Shown in pieces: positions 1-11,500 of a DNA stretch of 64,000 nt. The position numbers and the translations under genes were made by a program. This DNA comes from Tomocerus qinae (lineage: Eukaryota; Arthropoda; Collembola; Entomobryomorpha; Tomoceridae). The DNA lies in contig JAECZT010000017.1 of NCBI GenBank assembly GCA_020055645.1, forward strand, positions 96,604-160,603. Direction: 5' to 3'. The notes beneath the pieces are model-generated. The model was not told the origin of the DNA, did not search any database, and was given only the letters and a program-made list of their open reading frames with translations. Within the stretch, counting starts at the first letter, position 1; every line of letters starts with the position of its first letter.

Positions 1-72
1 CATGATTTAATACTTGTACTGGCCAAAAAGTTTAAAAAGAAAATTTTCAAGAGTTGAAATTCATGATTTAAT
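1..72. repeat. Satellite A, left edge
   Basis: This is one monomer of the 60-bp satellite A, cut by the hAT-like element that follows. It ends in GATTTAAT, the left copy of that element's target-site duplication. The interrupted monomer resumes at 841. Its variant form (a GGCC box followed by TTTAAAAAGAAAATTTTC) matches monomers near 1590 and 32480, which places it in the same higher-order repeat. Confidence 0.9.
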
Positions 73-100
73 CAGTGTTGTGCAGTGGTTAAAACCACTA

Positions 101-178
101 GTGGTCATAATGGCCATAATGGTCAAAATGGCCTGGTCAAAATGAAATTGAAAAGTGGTCAAAATGGTCAAAATGTAA
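101..178 (+). repeat. Left subterminal TGGTCAAAA repeats of the hAT-like element
   Basis: Several copies of TGGTCAAAATG and close variants (TGGTCATAATG, TGGCCATAATG) occur just inside the left terminus, next to the palindrome ACCACTAGTGGT at 94-105. The right end has the same motif inverted. Such arrays commonly bind hAT transposases; that role is inferred here. Confidence 0.75.
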
Positions 179-750
179 TTTGGGGCACTGTGAAACTACA
201 TTAAAGCCAAGGAGGCTACGTAGTTCCGCAGATGTACGAATTGCTGTTTACATTTTACAAGTACTTTTTATGACCAGTATGACAATAATTTCATTTTGTA
301 GCATTCGGTATTTAAAATTTCAGATTAAATTCATGACGGGCACATTAAATAATAAAAATTACATTCTCAGAAGTATATATTCTCGATTGTAAGGCAACAT
401 AATTCTTACATCGTACCTGTGATGTATCTAGAGAAATTTAAAATACCTATTTCTGACTCCGACGTAGGATTTCTGTAGTAGAAGGTTACATAAGTTAATA
501 TTTCGTAGCCAATTTAAGAGGACATGCAGTGCAGATATAACCATCCAGTCATAATATTCATTATTATTATCCTAAATATGCTTAAAGTTGAGTATTTATT
601 TGACTGAATTATGCTAAAGATCGTATTTCTATTGAAAATATTTGATATTCTATATAGTTAGGTACGATTTGTTATTCAAAACATATGATAACAGTTTAAG
701 TATTTAAAACAGGCGCGGGTCTAGTACGCATGTGCAAGTGATGACGCGCA

Positions 751-823
751 TTTTGACCATTTTGACCATTATGACCATTTTGACCATTTTGACCAGTGGC
801 CTGGTCAAAATGCAAAAAAGTGG
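751..823 (-). repeat. Right subterminal TGGTCAAAA repeats of the hAT-like element
   Basis: On the top strand the motif reads ATTTTGACCA about four times in a row, and one copy in the opposite orientation (TGGTCAAAATG) follows near 803. This is the inverted counterpart of the left cluster and extends the effective inverted repeat of the element well past the 9 terminal bases, although with gaps. Confidence 0.75.
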
Positions 824-840
824 TCATTAGTACAACACTG

Positions 841-3157
841 GATTTAATACCTGTACGAGCTAAAAAGCTTAAAAAATAATTTTCAAGAGTTGAAATTCAT
901 GATTTAATACTTGTACGAGGCAAAAATCCTAAAAAATATAATTTTCAAGGGTTGAAATTCATGATTTAATACTTGCACGAGCCAAAAAGCTTAAAAATAA
1001 CATTTAGCAGTTTTAATTGATTTTTTTTGAAACTTGTACGAGCCAAAAAGCTTAAAAAATAATTTTCAAGAGTTGAAATTCATGATTTAATACTTGTACG
1101 AGCCAAAAAGCTTAAACATAACATTTAGCAGTTTAAATTGATTTTTTTGAAATTTGTACGAGCTAAAAAGCTTAAAAAATAATTTTCAAGAGTTGAAATT
1201 CATGATTTAATACTTCTACGAGCCAAAAAGCTTAAAAATAACATTTACCAGTTTTAATTGATTTTTTTTGAAACTTGTAAGAGCCAAAAAGCTTAAAAAT
1301 TATTTTCAAGAGTTGAAATTCATGATTTAATACTTGTACGAGCCAAAAAACTTAAAAAATAATTTTCAAGAGTTGAAATTCATGATTTAATACTTGTATA
1401 AGGCAAAAAGCTTCAAAAAATTTTCTAGAGTTGAAATTCATGATTTAATACTTGTACGAGCCAAAAAGCTTAAAAAATAATTTTCAAGAGTTGAAATTCA
1501 TGATGTAATACTTGTACGAGCCAAAAAGCTTGTACGAGCCAATAAGCTTAAAAAATAATTTTCAAGAGTTGAAATTCATGATTTAATACTTGTACGGGCC
1601 AAAAAGTTTAAAAAGAAAATTTTCAAGAGTTGAAATTCATGATTTAATACCTGTACGAGCCAAAAAGCTTAAAAAATAATTTTCAAGAGTTGAAATTCAT
1701 GATTTAATACTTGTACGAGGCAAAAAAATTAAAATATAATTTTCAAGAGTTGAAATTTATGTTTTAATACTTGTACGTGCCAAAAAGCTTGTACGAGCCA
1801 ATAAGCTTAAAAAATAATTTTGAAGAGTTGAAATTCATGATTTAATACTTGTACGAGCCAAAAAGCATAAAAATTACATTTTGCAGTTTTAATTGACTTT
1901 TTCTGAAACTTGTACGATCCAAAAAGCTTAAAAACTAATTTTCAAGAGTTGAAATTCATGATTTAATACTTGTATAAGGCAAAAAGCTTCAAAAAATTTT
2001 CAAGAGTTGAAATTCATGATTTAATACTTGTACGAGCCAAAAAGCTTAAAAAATAATTTTCAAGAGTTGAAATTCATGATGTAATACTTGTACGAGCCAA
2101 AAAGCTTGTACGAGCCAATAAGCTTAAAAAATATTTTTGAAGAGTTGAAATTCATGATTTCATACTTCTAGGAGGCAAAAAGCTTAAAAAATAATTTTAA
2201 AGAGTTGAAATTCATGATTTAATATTTGTACGGGCCAAAAAGCTTAGAATATAATTTTCAAGAGTTGAAATTCATGATTTAATATTTGTACGAGCCAAAA
2301 AGCTTAAAAATAACATTTAGCAGTTTTAATTGATTTTTTTGAAACTTGTAGAGCCAAAAAGCTTAAAAAATAATTTTCAAGAGTTGAAATTCATGATGTA
2401 ATACTTGTACGAGCCAAAAAGCTTGTACGAGCCAATAAGCTTAAAAAATAATTTTGAAGAGTTGAAATTCATGATTTAATACTTGTAGGAGGCAAAAAGC
2501 TTAAAAAATAATTTTAAAGAGTTGAAATTCATGATTTAATACTTGTACGGGCCAAAAAGCTTAAAATATAATTTTCAAGAGTTGAAATTCATGATGTAAT
2601 ACTTGTACGAGCCAAAAAGCTTGTACGAGCCAATAAGCTTAAAAAATAATTTTAAAGAGTTGAAATTCATGATTTAATACTTGTACGGGCCAAAAAGCTT
2701 AAAATATAATTTTCGAGAGTTGAAATTCATGATGTAATACTTGTACGAGCCAAAAAGCTTGTACGAGCCAATAAGCTTAAAAAATAATTTTGAAGAGTTG
2801 AAATTCATGATTTAATACTTGTAGGAGGCAAAAAGCTTAAAAAATAATTTTAAAGAGTTGAAATTCATGATTTAATATTTGTACGGGCCAAAAAGCTTAG
2901 AATATAATTTTCAAGAGTTGAAATTCATGATGTAATACTTGTACGAGCCAAAAAGCTTGTACGAGCCAATAAGCTTAAAAAATAATTTTAAAGAGTTGAA
3001 ATTCATGATTTAATACTTGTACGGGCCAAAAAGCTTAAAATATAATTTTCAAGAGTTGAAATTCATGATGTAATACTTGTACGAGCCAAAATGCTTGTAC
3101 GAGCCAATAAGCTTAAAAAATAATTTTGAAGAGTTGAAATTCATGATTTAATACTTG
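841..3157. repeat. Satellite A array
   Basis: Tandem array with no gene. The main monomer is about 60 bp: spacer 1 (AATTTTCAAGAGTTGAAATT, then CATGATTTAATA) followed by the box CTTGTACGAGCCAAAAAG and CTTAAAAAAT. A second monomer replaces spacer 1 with spacer 2 (AACATTTAGCAGTTTTAATT, then GATTTTTTTGAAA) but keeps the box. In many places two boxes abut directly, the second reading CCAATAAG. The stretch 841-1640 closely matches 32531-33330, so it is part of an 800-bp higher-order unit. Nearly every box contains AAGCTT (a HindIII site). The last 8 bases (3150-3157, AATACTTG) are the left target duplication of the next element. Confidence 0.95.
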
Positions 3158-3459
3158 GGCTAAATCCTAGTATACCGACGCTCAACGGAATAGACCGATA
3201 TATAGCTCATTCGAAAGATCTCGTCGAGTACATCACGAATATGATATTGGTTTTTGGGGCAACCCCCCAAATAAGAAAGTTATGGTCGGTTAAAGTTGAA
3301 AATATGACTATTTCGAGGCCTATATTTTTAGAAAACGAAGAGTTACAAGTTCTTTAGGACATCGTTGTTTTGATCTTCATGGTGAATTTACTTGTAACTA
3401 TGGCAACGTAGCTAATAACAACATGCAGGTTGGGTTTTGTAAAATTCTAAATTGCACCA
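3158..3459 (+). repeat. Left inverted arm of the 1995-bp element
   Basis: This arm is the reverse complement of 4852-5152 with a small number of substitutions, clustered near 3242-3252 and 3310-3340. It contains an open frame of 62 codons from 3169 to the stop TAG at 3355-3357. The right arm keeps the same frame and the same stop on the minus strand. I do not recognise the peptide. Confidence 0.85.
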
Positions 3460-3479
3460 ACTTCTATGTTTAAAAAAAA

Positions 3480-4795
3480 GCTAATTGTGACCACGTGCGT
3501 TTCAAGTTTAAAGTTTTGGTTTTGTAAAATTCTAAATTGCACCAACTTCTATGTTTAAAAAAATGCTAATTGTGACCACGTCCCATGTTCGATTTTCATC
3601 AATTTTAATTAGGTTTAGGCTTTAAAAAAATGCTAATTGTGACCACGTCCCATGTTCGATTTCCATCAATTTTAATTAGGTTTAGGTTTTAAAAAAATGC
3701 TAATTGTGACCACGTTCCATGTTTAATTTTCATCAATATTAATTAGGTTTAGGCTTTAAAAAAAATGCTAATTGTGACCACGTCCCATGTTCGATTTATA
3801 TCAATTTTAATTAGGTTTAGGTTTTAAAAAAATGCTAATTGTGACCACGTCCCATGTTCGATTTCCATCAATTTTAATTAGGTTTAGGTTTTAAAAAAAT
3901 GCTAATTGTTACCACGTTCCATGTTTAATTTTCATCAATATTAATTAGGTTTAGGCTTTAAAAAAAATGCTAATTGTGACCACGTCCCATGTTCGATTTC
4001 CATCAATTTTAATTAGGTTTAGGCTTTAAAAAAATGATAATTGTGACCACGTCCCATGTTCGATTTCCATCAATTTTAATTAGGTTTAGGTTTTAAAATA
4101 AATGCTAATTGTGACCACGTCCCATGTTCGATTTATATCAATTTTAATTAGGTTTAGGTTTTAAAAAAATGCTAATTGTGACCACGTCCCATGTTCGATT
4201 TCCATCAATTTTAATTAGGTTTAGGTTTTAAAAAAATGCTAATTGTGACCACGTTCCATGTTTAATTTTCATCAATATTAATTAGGTTTAGGCTTTAAAA
4301 AAAATGCTAATTGTGACCACGTCCCATGTTCGATTTCCATCAATTTTAATTAGGTTTAGGCTTTAAAAAAATGATAATTGTGACCACGTCCCATGTTCGA
4401 TTTCCATCAATTTTAATTAGGTTTAGGTTTTAAAATAAATGCTAATTGTGACCACGTCCCATGTTCGATTTCCATCAATTTTAATTAGGTTAGGTTTTAA
4501 AAAATGCTAATTGTGACCACGTCCCATGTTCGATTTCCATCAATTTTAATTAGGTTAGGTTTTAAAAAATGCTAATTGTGACCACGTCCCATGTTTAATT
4601 TTCATCAATTTTAATTAGGTTAGGTTTTAAAAAATGCTAATTGTGACCACGTCCCATGTTCGATTTCCATCAATTTTAATTAGGTTAGGTTTTAAAAAAT
4701 GCTAATTGTGACCACGTCCCATGTTTAATTTTCATCAATTTTAATTAGGTTAGGTTTTATAAAATGCTAATTGTAACCGCGTGCCCTTAACTAAA
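3480..4795 (+). repeat. Internal 67-bp tandem repeat with a 337-bp higher-order period
   Basis: About 20 units start with GCTAATTGTGACCACG (or GATAATTG). Starts at 3565, 3632, 3699, 3767, 3834, 3901, 3969, 4036, 4104 and onward give a 67-68 bp step. Five-unit blocks repeat at 337 bp: the units at 3767-4036 match those at 4104-4373 variant for variant. From 4441 the step shortens to 65 bp because TTTAGG becomes TTAGG and one A is lost from the A-run. No coding potential is supported. Confidence 0.9.
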
Positions 4796-4851
4796 TCAAA
4801 AATGATGAAAATTGAAGTTAGAACAATGAAAAAATTCAAAATAGAAGATAA

Positions 4852-5152
4852 AGTGTAATTTAGAATTTTACAAAACCAAACCTGCATGTTGTTATTAGCT
4901 ACGTTGCCATAGTTACAAGTAAATTCACCATGAAGATCAAAACAACGATGTCCTAAAGAACTTGTAACTCGTCGTTTTCAAAAAATATAGGCATCGAAAT
5001 AGTCATATTTTCAACTTTAACCGACCATAACTTTCTTATTTGGGGGGTTGCCCCAAAAATGAACACCATATTCGTGATGTACTCGACGAGATCTTTCGAA
5101 TGAGCTATATATCGGTCTATTCCGTTGAGCGTCGGTATACTAGGAATGTTCC
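4852..5152 (-). repeat. Right inverted arm of the 1995-bp element
   Basis: Reverse complement of the left arm. Its minus-strand frame stays open for the same 62 codons, ending at the equivalent TAG. Codon differences from the left arm are mostly conservative (for example I/V, L/F, V/I, E/D) but all change the residue, so purifying selection is not shown. The apparent longer frame starting in the flanking satellite near 5207 is not a gene. Confidence 0.85.
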
Positions 5153-7894
5153 AATACTTGTAGGAGGCAAAAAGCTTAAAAAATAATTTTAAAGAGTTGA
5201 AATTCATGATTTAATACTTGTACGGGCCAAAAAGCTTAAAATATAATTTTCAAGAGTTGAAATTCATGATGTAATACTTGTACGAGCCAATAAGCTTAAA
5301 AAATAATTTTAAAGAGTTGAAATTCATGATTTAATACTTGTACGGGCCAAAAAGCTTAAAATATAATTTTCAAGAGTTGAAATTCATGATGTAATACTTG
5401 TACGAGCCAAAAAGCTTGTACGAGCCAATAAGCTTAAAAAATAATTTTGAAGAGTTGAAATTCATGATTTAATACTTGTAGGAGGCAAAAAGCTTAAAAA
5501 ATAATTTTAAAGAGTTGAAATTCATGATTTAATATTTGTACGGGCCAAAAAGCTTAGAATATAATTTTCAAGAGTTGAAATTCATGATGTAATACTTGTA
5601 CGAGCCAATAAGCTTAAAAAATAATTTTGAAGAGTTGAAATTCATGATTTAATACTTGTACGAGCCAAAAAGCCTAAAAATAAAATTTAGCAGTTTTAAT
5701 TGATTTTTTTTGAAACTTGTAGAGCCAAAAAGCTTAAAAAATAATTTTCAAGAGTTGAAATTCATGATGTAATACTTGTACGAGCCAAAAAGCTTGTACG
5801 AGCCAATAAGCTTAAAAAATAATTTTGAAGAGTTGAAATTCATGACTTAATACTTGTAGGAGGCAAAAAGCTTAAAAAATAATTTTAAAGAGTTGAAATT
5901 CATGATTTAATACTTGTACGGGCCAAAAAGCTTAAAATATAGTTTTCAAGAGTTGAAATTCATGATGTAATACTTGTACGAGGCAAAAAGCTTGTACGAG
6001 CCAATAAGCTTAAAAAATAATTTTGAAGAGTTGAAATTCATGATTTAATACTTGTGCGAGCCAAAAAGCTTAAAAATAACATTTAGCAGTTTTAATTGAC
6101 TTTTTTAGAAACTTTTACGATCCAAAAAGCTTAAAAACTAATTTTCAAGAGTTGAAATTCATGATTTAATACTTGTACGAGCCAAAAAGCATAAAAATTA
6201 CATTTTGCAGTTTTAATTGACTTTTTCTGAAACTTGTACGATCCAAAAAGCTTAAAAACTAATTTTCAAGAGTTGAAATTCATGATTTAATACTTGTATA
6301 AGGCAAAAAGCTTCAAAAAATTTTCAAGAGTTGAAATTCATGATTTAATACTTGTACGAGCCAAAAAGCTTAAAAAATAATTTTCAAGAGTTGAAATTCA
6401 TGATGTAATACTTGTACGAGCCAAAAAGCTTGTACGAGCCAATAAGCTTAAAAAATATTTTTGAAGAGTTGAAATTCATGATTTAATACTTCTAGGAGGC
6501 AAAAAGCTTAAAAAATGATTTTAAAGAGTTGAAATTCATGATTTAATATTTGTACGGGCCAAAAAGCTTAGAATATAATTTTCAAGAGTTGAAATTCATG
6601 ATTTAATATTTGTACGAGCCAAAAAGCTTAAAAATAACATTTAGCAGTTTTAATTGATTTTTTTGAAACTTGTAGAGCCAAAAAGCTTAAAAAATAATTT
6701 TCAAGAGTTGAAATTCATGATGTAATACTTGTACGAGCCAAAAAGCTTGTACGAGCCAATAAGCTTAAAAAATAATTTTGAAGAGTTGAAATTCATGATT
6801 TAATACTTGTAGGAGGCAAAAAGCTTAAAAAATAATTTTAAAGAGTTGAAATTCATGATTTAATACTTGTACGGGCCAAAAAGCTTAAAATATAATTTTC
6901 AAGAGTTGAAATTCATGATGTAATACTTGTACGAGCCAAAAAGCTTGTACGAGCCAATAAGCTTAAAAAATAATTTTAAAAAGTTGAAATTCATGATTTA
7001 ATACTTGTACGGGCCAAAAAGCTTAAAATATAATTTTCAAGAGTTGAAATTCATGATGTAATACTTGTACGAGCCAAAAAGCTTGTACGAGCCAATAAGC
7101 TTAAAAATAATTTTGAAGAGTTGAAATTCATGATTTAATACTTGTAGGAGGCAAAAAGCTTAAAAAATAATTTTAAAGAGTTGAAATTCATGATTTAATA
7201 TTTGTACGGGCCAAAAAGCTTAGAATATAATTTTCAAGAGTTGAAATTCATGATGTAATACTTGTACGAGCCAAAAAGCTTGTACGAGCCAATAAGCTTA
7301 AAAATAATTTTAAAGAGTTGAAATTCATGATTTAATACTTGTACGGGCCAAAAAGCTTAAAATATAATTTTCAAGAGTTGAAATTCATGATGTAATACTT
7401 GTACGAGCCAATAAGCTTGTACGAGCCAATAAGCTTAAAAAATAATTTTGAAGAGTTGAAATTCATGATTTAATACTTGTAGGAGGCAAAAAGCTTAAAA
7501 AATAATTTTAAAGAGTTGAAATTCATGATTTAATATTTGTACGGGCCAAAAAGCTTAGAATATAATTTTCAAGAGTTGAAATTCATGATGTAATACTTGT
7601 ACGAGCCAAAAAGCTTGTACGAGCCAATAAGCTTAAAAAATAATTTTGAAGAGTTGAAATTCATGATTTAATACTTGTACGAGCCAAAAAGCCTAAAAAT
7701 AAAATTTAGCAGTTTTAATTGATTTTTTTTGAAACTTGTACGAGGCAAAAAGCTTAAAAACTAATTTTCAAGAGTTAAAATTCATGATTTAATACTTGTA
7801 CGAGCCAAAAAGCTTAAAAAATAATTTTCAAGAGTTGAAATTCATGATTTAATATTTGTACGAGCCAAAAAGCTTAAAAATAACATTTAGCAGT
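5153..7894. repeat. Satellite A array upstream of the first BEL element
   Basis: Continuous satellite A with both spacer types and many directly abutted boxes; no gene. From 5234 to the LTR this block is repeated almost base for base at 14376-17036, as part of a 9142-bp tandem duplication. It is also closely similar to satellite upstream of 41417, which carries the unoccupied site. The last five bases (7890-7894, GCAGT) are the BEL target duplication. Confidence 0.95.
7890..7894. repeat. Target-site duplication, left copy (GCAGT)
   Basis: GCAGT precedes the 5' LTR and recurs directly after the 3' LTR at 14274-14278. Five-base duplications are usual for BEL/Pao integrases. The site lies in spacer 2 of a satellite A monomer. 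Confidence 0.9.
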
Positions 7895-7955
7895 TGTTTG
7901 GGAGAATGATAACCGTTACTCTTTTACTTCATAGGATACTGTGCCTGCGCGCACT

Positions 7956-7967
7956 TATTTAAATATA
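7956..7967 (+). promoter_or_regulatory. TATA-like element in the LTR
   Basis: TATTTAAATATA follows a short GC-rich stretch (TGCCTGCGCGCAC). It is the best TATA candidate in the LTR. The TCAGT initiator-like motif at 8074 is too far away to pair with it, so the start site is uncertain. Equivalent copies exist in every LTR. Confidence 0.45.
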
Positions 7968-8137
7968 GCGTTCTTTTCTACCATTCTGTCTACCATTTTT
8001 TACATTCAATTGATTACGATACTTGCTCCAGTGTGGACGCATGCCTTTTGTGCTCTCCATAGATCAATTCTTTTCAGTGTAGTTATCTTTTAATTCTATT
8101 AATTGTAACTAATTGTCACATTATACTTAGGTTAGTA

Positions 8138-8143
8138 AATAAA
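8138..8143 (+). terminator. Polyadenylation signal AATAAA in the LTR
   Basis: A canonical AATAAA lies about 160 bp before the LTR end. In the 3' LTRs the same hexamer (14106-14111, 23247-23252, 29210-29215) would direct cleavage of the element's transcript. Confidence 0.6.
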
Positions 8144-8305
8144 TTAGTTTAGATTATTTACACCTGTGTGACTACATCATTTTTGGTTAGTTTCATAATT
8201 TCTGAAACCAGTACACACAACGCATTACACCAGACACAAGCTAGAGATAGATAATAAGTTCAAACCACAGTCCACTGCATTCAATTGGGGAACCTCATCC
8301 CCACA

Positions 8306-8580
8306 TTTGGTCCTTCGATAGCCGAATCACTGTTGTGATTTTTGAACCGTTTTTGGACTTGTCATCGGGTCTCATTGTGTCAACTCTCGTGGACTGTCTT
8401 CAGTCAATTTCAAGTGGACTGGTCGTTCTCAAGCAACGTCAGTCATATTCATTGTGGTCCGTCGGTCATCGTTGGATATCGTCGATCACTTTCAGCCCAG
8501 ATTGCGTTCATCGTTGGATAGCGTCAATCAACATTTGTGGATTCACTACTATTTAGTAGTTTGCAATCAGAAGCTCCATT
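8306..8580 (+). other. Primer-binding site and 5' leader of BEL copy 1
   Basis: Immediately after the LTR comes TT and then TGGTCCTTCGATAGCCG (8308 onward). This has the TGG start expected where the CCA end of a primer tRNA pairs. I cannot assign the tRNA with confidence. The rest of the 275-base leader contains no ATG-started frame of note; a 73-codon frame near 8335 would need a GTG start and is discounted. Confidence 0.7.
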
Positions 8581-11500
8581 ATGGACAAACTCATCAACAG
8601 AAGAAGAGGATTGACGGGTAAAATAGACGCCCTTCATACTCTAGTCAGCAATCATGCTACTGCGCCCTTAGACGACAAGGACGTAAAACTGTATCTGGAA
8701 TTGGTAACTGACCATCGAAAGAAAAATGAAGATTTATTTGATGAAATTCTATCTCTGTGCAAAACTGATGATCAATTCAGTTCAAATCAAATAATCTATG
8801 ATCAAGATAATTTAAAATTATTAGCAATCAAGAAGAGCCTTCTCTTAATTCAGGATACCTTTCCAACCGCCTCATCAAGTAGTGCAAGTGCTACAACAGC
8901 AAAACCTACAGACGTTCGTCTACCCAAACTGGAGATACCAAAATTCGATGGTAAGCTACAAGACTGGTCTACTTTTCATGACCTATTTACTACTTCAGTG
9001 CATGACAATGCCTCCTTGAGTGGGGCTCAGAAGCTTCAACATTTGAAGTCACTTCTAGTTGGAGAGCCATCAGTGCTTCTCAATGCAGTCAACATTACAG
9101 ACCGTAATTATAACGAAGCCTGGAAGATAATAACCAGTCGTTATGAAAACAAGCGAGAAATCGTGAAAACACACTTGGATCGACTATTCAGTCAACAGAA
9201 TCTTCAGGTGGAGGATCCAATTGCTCTAAGGAAATTGGCAGATACCACTGGAGAATGTGTGCGAGCTCTTAAAATCATGAAGATTTCTACTGAACAAATT
9301 GGTGAATTAATTATCATTCATTTGATTTCCCGGAAGTTGGATGGAGAGTCCAGACTTGAGTGGGAGAAGAAGCTCGGTGCTGATGAAATACCTACACTCA
9401 AAAAATTCGAAGAGTTCCTCGACAATCACGTTCGAGTCACATTAGCAGCCGGTCTTAGTAAGTCAAAACCTACATCGAGTGTTAAGTCAGATTTTCGTAA
9501 TAATCACAAAAAACCTATATCGGTTCATGTTGCAAATTCAAAACCCTGTTGTGTGTTATGTGAGAAAGAACATTACATAAATAGGTGTGATGCATTCCTT
9601 AAGATGTCTGTGGATGAAAGAGAGCAAACAGCTCAGAGACTCAATTTATGTTTTAATTGTTTGGTCTATGGGCACACAATTTATAATTGCAAGTCCAAGA
9701 AGCATTGCAGGGAGTGCACCGTTCGTCACAATACTTTACTTCATCGACAGAAGATAAAGGAAACCAAGTCAGAACCGAAACCAGAAAAGGCAGTGGAGCC
9801 CAAGCCTCCATCAACGGTTACGTCAACCATGCACTTATCCAGTGAAGTCGGCAATTCAACAAATGTGTTGTTATCTACAGCTCTCGTCAAAGTTCAAGAT
9901 TCAAATGGTGAATTTCAGTATTGTCGTGCCTTATTGGATACTGGATCGGAATCTACTATTATTACAAACAACTGTGTGCAGAAGCTCGGTCTTAAGCAAA
10001 AGCGAGCGAACGTCTCCATTTCTGGAATTGGAGCAGCTGACATCGGGACATCAACCTCGGTCGTCAACTTTCACGTAAAGTCCTGTGTAAATAAATTATT
10101 TACATTCAATGTTGACTCTTTAGTTATGTCTAAAGTGACTGGCCCGCAGCCAAAATCTCAAGTGAATTATACCAAGTGGTCCCATATTGATGGTCTACCA
10201 TTGGCAGATCCCATGTTCTTTCGGCCATCTAAAATTGACATTTTATTTGGTAACGATGTTTTCCCAGATCTATTAATCGGCAGGAAAATTCAAGGCCCTG
10301 AGGGTGCTCCGACTGCAGTGCAAACAGAACTCGGTTGGGTATTAATGGGAAAATACAACAATTCGGGCCCAAAACACGTGTCTATTTATCATGCTAATTG
10401 TGATATTAGTTCAACTTTGCAGCAATTCTGGGAGTTGGAGGAAATACCGAAGTCATCTCCACTTTCACCAGAAGAAATTCAATGTGAGCAGCATTTTGAA
10501 GCCACTCACAGCCGTGACCCTACAGGAAGGTACACAGTCAAATTACCCTTCAAGTCTAAAGCTAAACCACTTGGAGAATCAAGAAACAGGGCAGTCCAAC
10601 GCCTTCTACAAATCGAACGAAGATTTTCTTCTCTGCCTGAACGTCAAGATGAATATAACAAAATACTACAAGAGTATCTCGATCTTGGCCACATGGAACC
10701 TGTTCCAGCAACGGAATTAGAAAAGGCAAGTTATTATATGCCTCATCACTCAGTGTATAAACCCTCTAGTTCTACAACTAAAGTGCGCGTAGTGTTCGAC
10801 GCATCAGCCACCACTACTTCCGGTTCATCTCTCAACGAGACATTAATGGTTGGTCCTAAGTTACAGCAGGACCTAATCTCTATTTTGATGCGTTTTCGAG
10901 CAAATCGTATCGCCTTTACTGCAGATATTGCCAAAATGTATCGGCAATTTCTAGTGCATCGTGATGATGTTGACTTTCAACGCATAGTGTGGAGAAAGTC
11001 AAAGGACGAACCCATTCAAGACTACAGAATGTTAACTGTTACTTTTGGAACTTCTTCAGCCCCTTATCAAGCGGTGAAATGCGTCCAGCAGTTAGCAAAA
11101 GATGAACAATTTCTCTTCCCTGAAGCATCAGCCTTGCTATTACGTGACCTTTACATAGATGACTTACTTTCAGGTGCGGATAGCGAAGAGAAAGCAATCA
11201 AAGTTAAGGAGCAGTTACTCCAACTCACTCAACGTGGTCAACTGGAATTAAGGAAGTGGTCTTCTAATTCCTCATCATTTTTGGAGTCTCTCCCCGCCGA
11301 AATGAGAGAGACTAATTTACCTCTTCGAATTGATGTCGACGAGTCAGTCAAAGCTTTGGGTCTTCAGTGGAATCCTGCCACAGACTGTTTCAACTTTACA
11401 GTGAAAGTTCCAGTTATTAATGGAACAGTGACTAAACGGATCGTCGCATCTGAAAATGCAAAAATATTCGACCCTTTGGGACTTTTGTCTCCTGTGACGA

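Larger units (their letters stand above)
73..840. mobile_element. Non-autonomous hAT-like DNA transposon (MITE), 768 bp
   Basis: The element starts with CAGTGTTGT and ends with ACAACACTG, a perfect 9-bp terminal inverted repeat. It is flanked on both sides by GATTTAAT (65-72 and 841-848), a perfect 8-bp target-site duplication that restores the satellite A monomer when one copy is removed. CAGTG-type ends with 8-bp duplications are characteristic of the hAT superfamily. Clusters of TGGTCAAAA lie inside both ends in inverted orientation, as expected for subterminal transposase-binding repeats. The interior (about 180-750) shows no ATG-initiated frame of useful length and no transposase motif, so it would depend on a transposase supplied elsewhere. 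The superfamily call rests on ends and duplication length only. Confidence 0.85.
3158..5152. mobile_element. DNA transposon with long inverted arms and internal tandem repeats, 1995 bp
   Basis: Two arms of about 300 bp (3158-3459 and 4852-5152) are inverted copies with scattered differences. Between them is a 65-67 bp tandem repeat. AATACTTG flanks both sides (3150-3157 and 5153-5160), an 8-bp duplication of satellite A sequence. The ends begin GG and converge from TCCTAGTATACCG inward; the first few bases after GG differ between arms. Foldback-like architecture is clear. GG ends with 8-bp duplications fit Merlin, and 8-bp duplications also fit P elements, but I see no transposase, so the superfamily is open. 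No gene is supported inside. Confidence 0.8.
7895..8305 (+). repeat. 5' LTR of BEL copy 1 (411 bp)
   Basis: Begins TGTTTGGGAG and ends CCCCACA, giving the TG...CA ends of retroviral-type LTRs. It holds an AT-rich TATA-like element (7956-7967), an initiator-like TCAGT (8074-8078) and AATAAA (8138-8143). The same 411 bp occur at 13863, 17037, 23004 and 28967. Confidence 0.97.

Noticed and set aside
180..392. 70-codon frame inside the hAT-like element
   Set aside because: It would need a TTG start, has no recognisable transposase feature, and the element is too small for an autonomous hAT.
2880..2900. CENP-B box in the satellite A variant GTACGGGCC
   Set aside because: The spacing between TTC and CGGG does not fit the known CENP-B box pattern. 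Only a functional analogy is suggested, not that motif.
849..3149. CRISPR-like array (repeats with spacers)
   Set aside because: Repeats are 60-bp head-to-tail monomers with recurring, not unique, spacers, and no cas genes exist. The context is eukaryotic.
4953..5207. 84-codon minus-strand frame across the right arm of the 1995-bp element
   Set aside because: Its first part is satellite A. Only the 62-codon arm portion is shared with the left arm; that part is reported as a finding but not as a gene.
8308..8325. Assignment of the primer tRNA
   Set aside because: TGGTCCTTCGATAGCCG has the right start for a primer-binding site, but without a tRNA set from the organism I cannot name the isoacceptor.
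8335..8556. 73-codon frame in the BEL leader, also present at 17477 and altered in copy 3
   Set aside because: It starts at GTG, not ATG, and the 5-bp deletion in copy 3 changes its frame, which argues against a conserved small protein.
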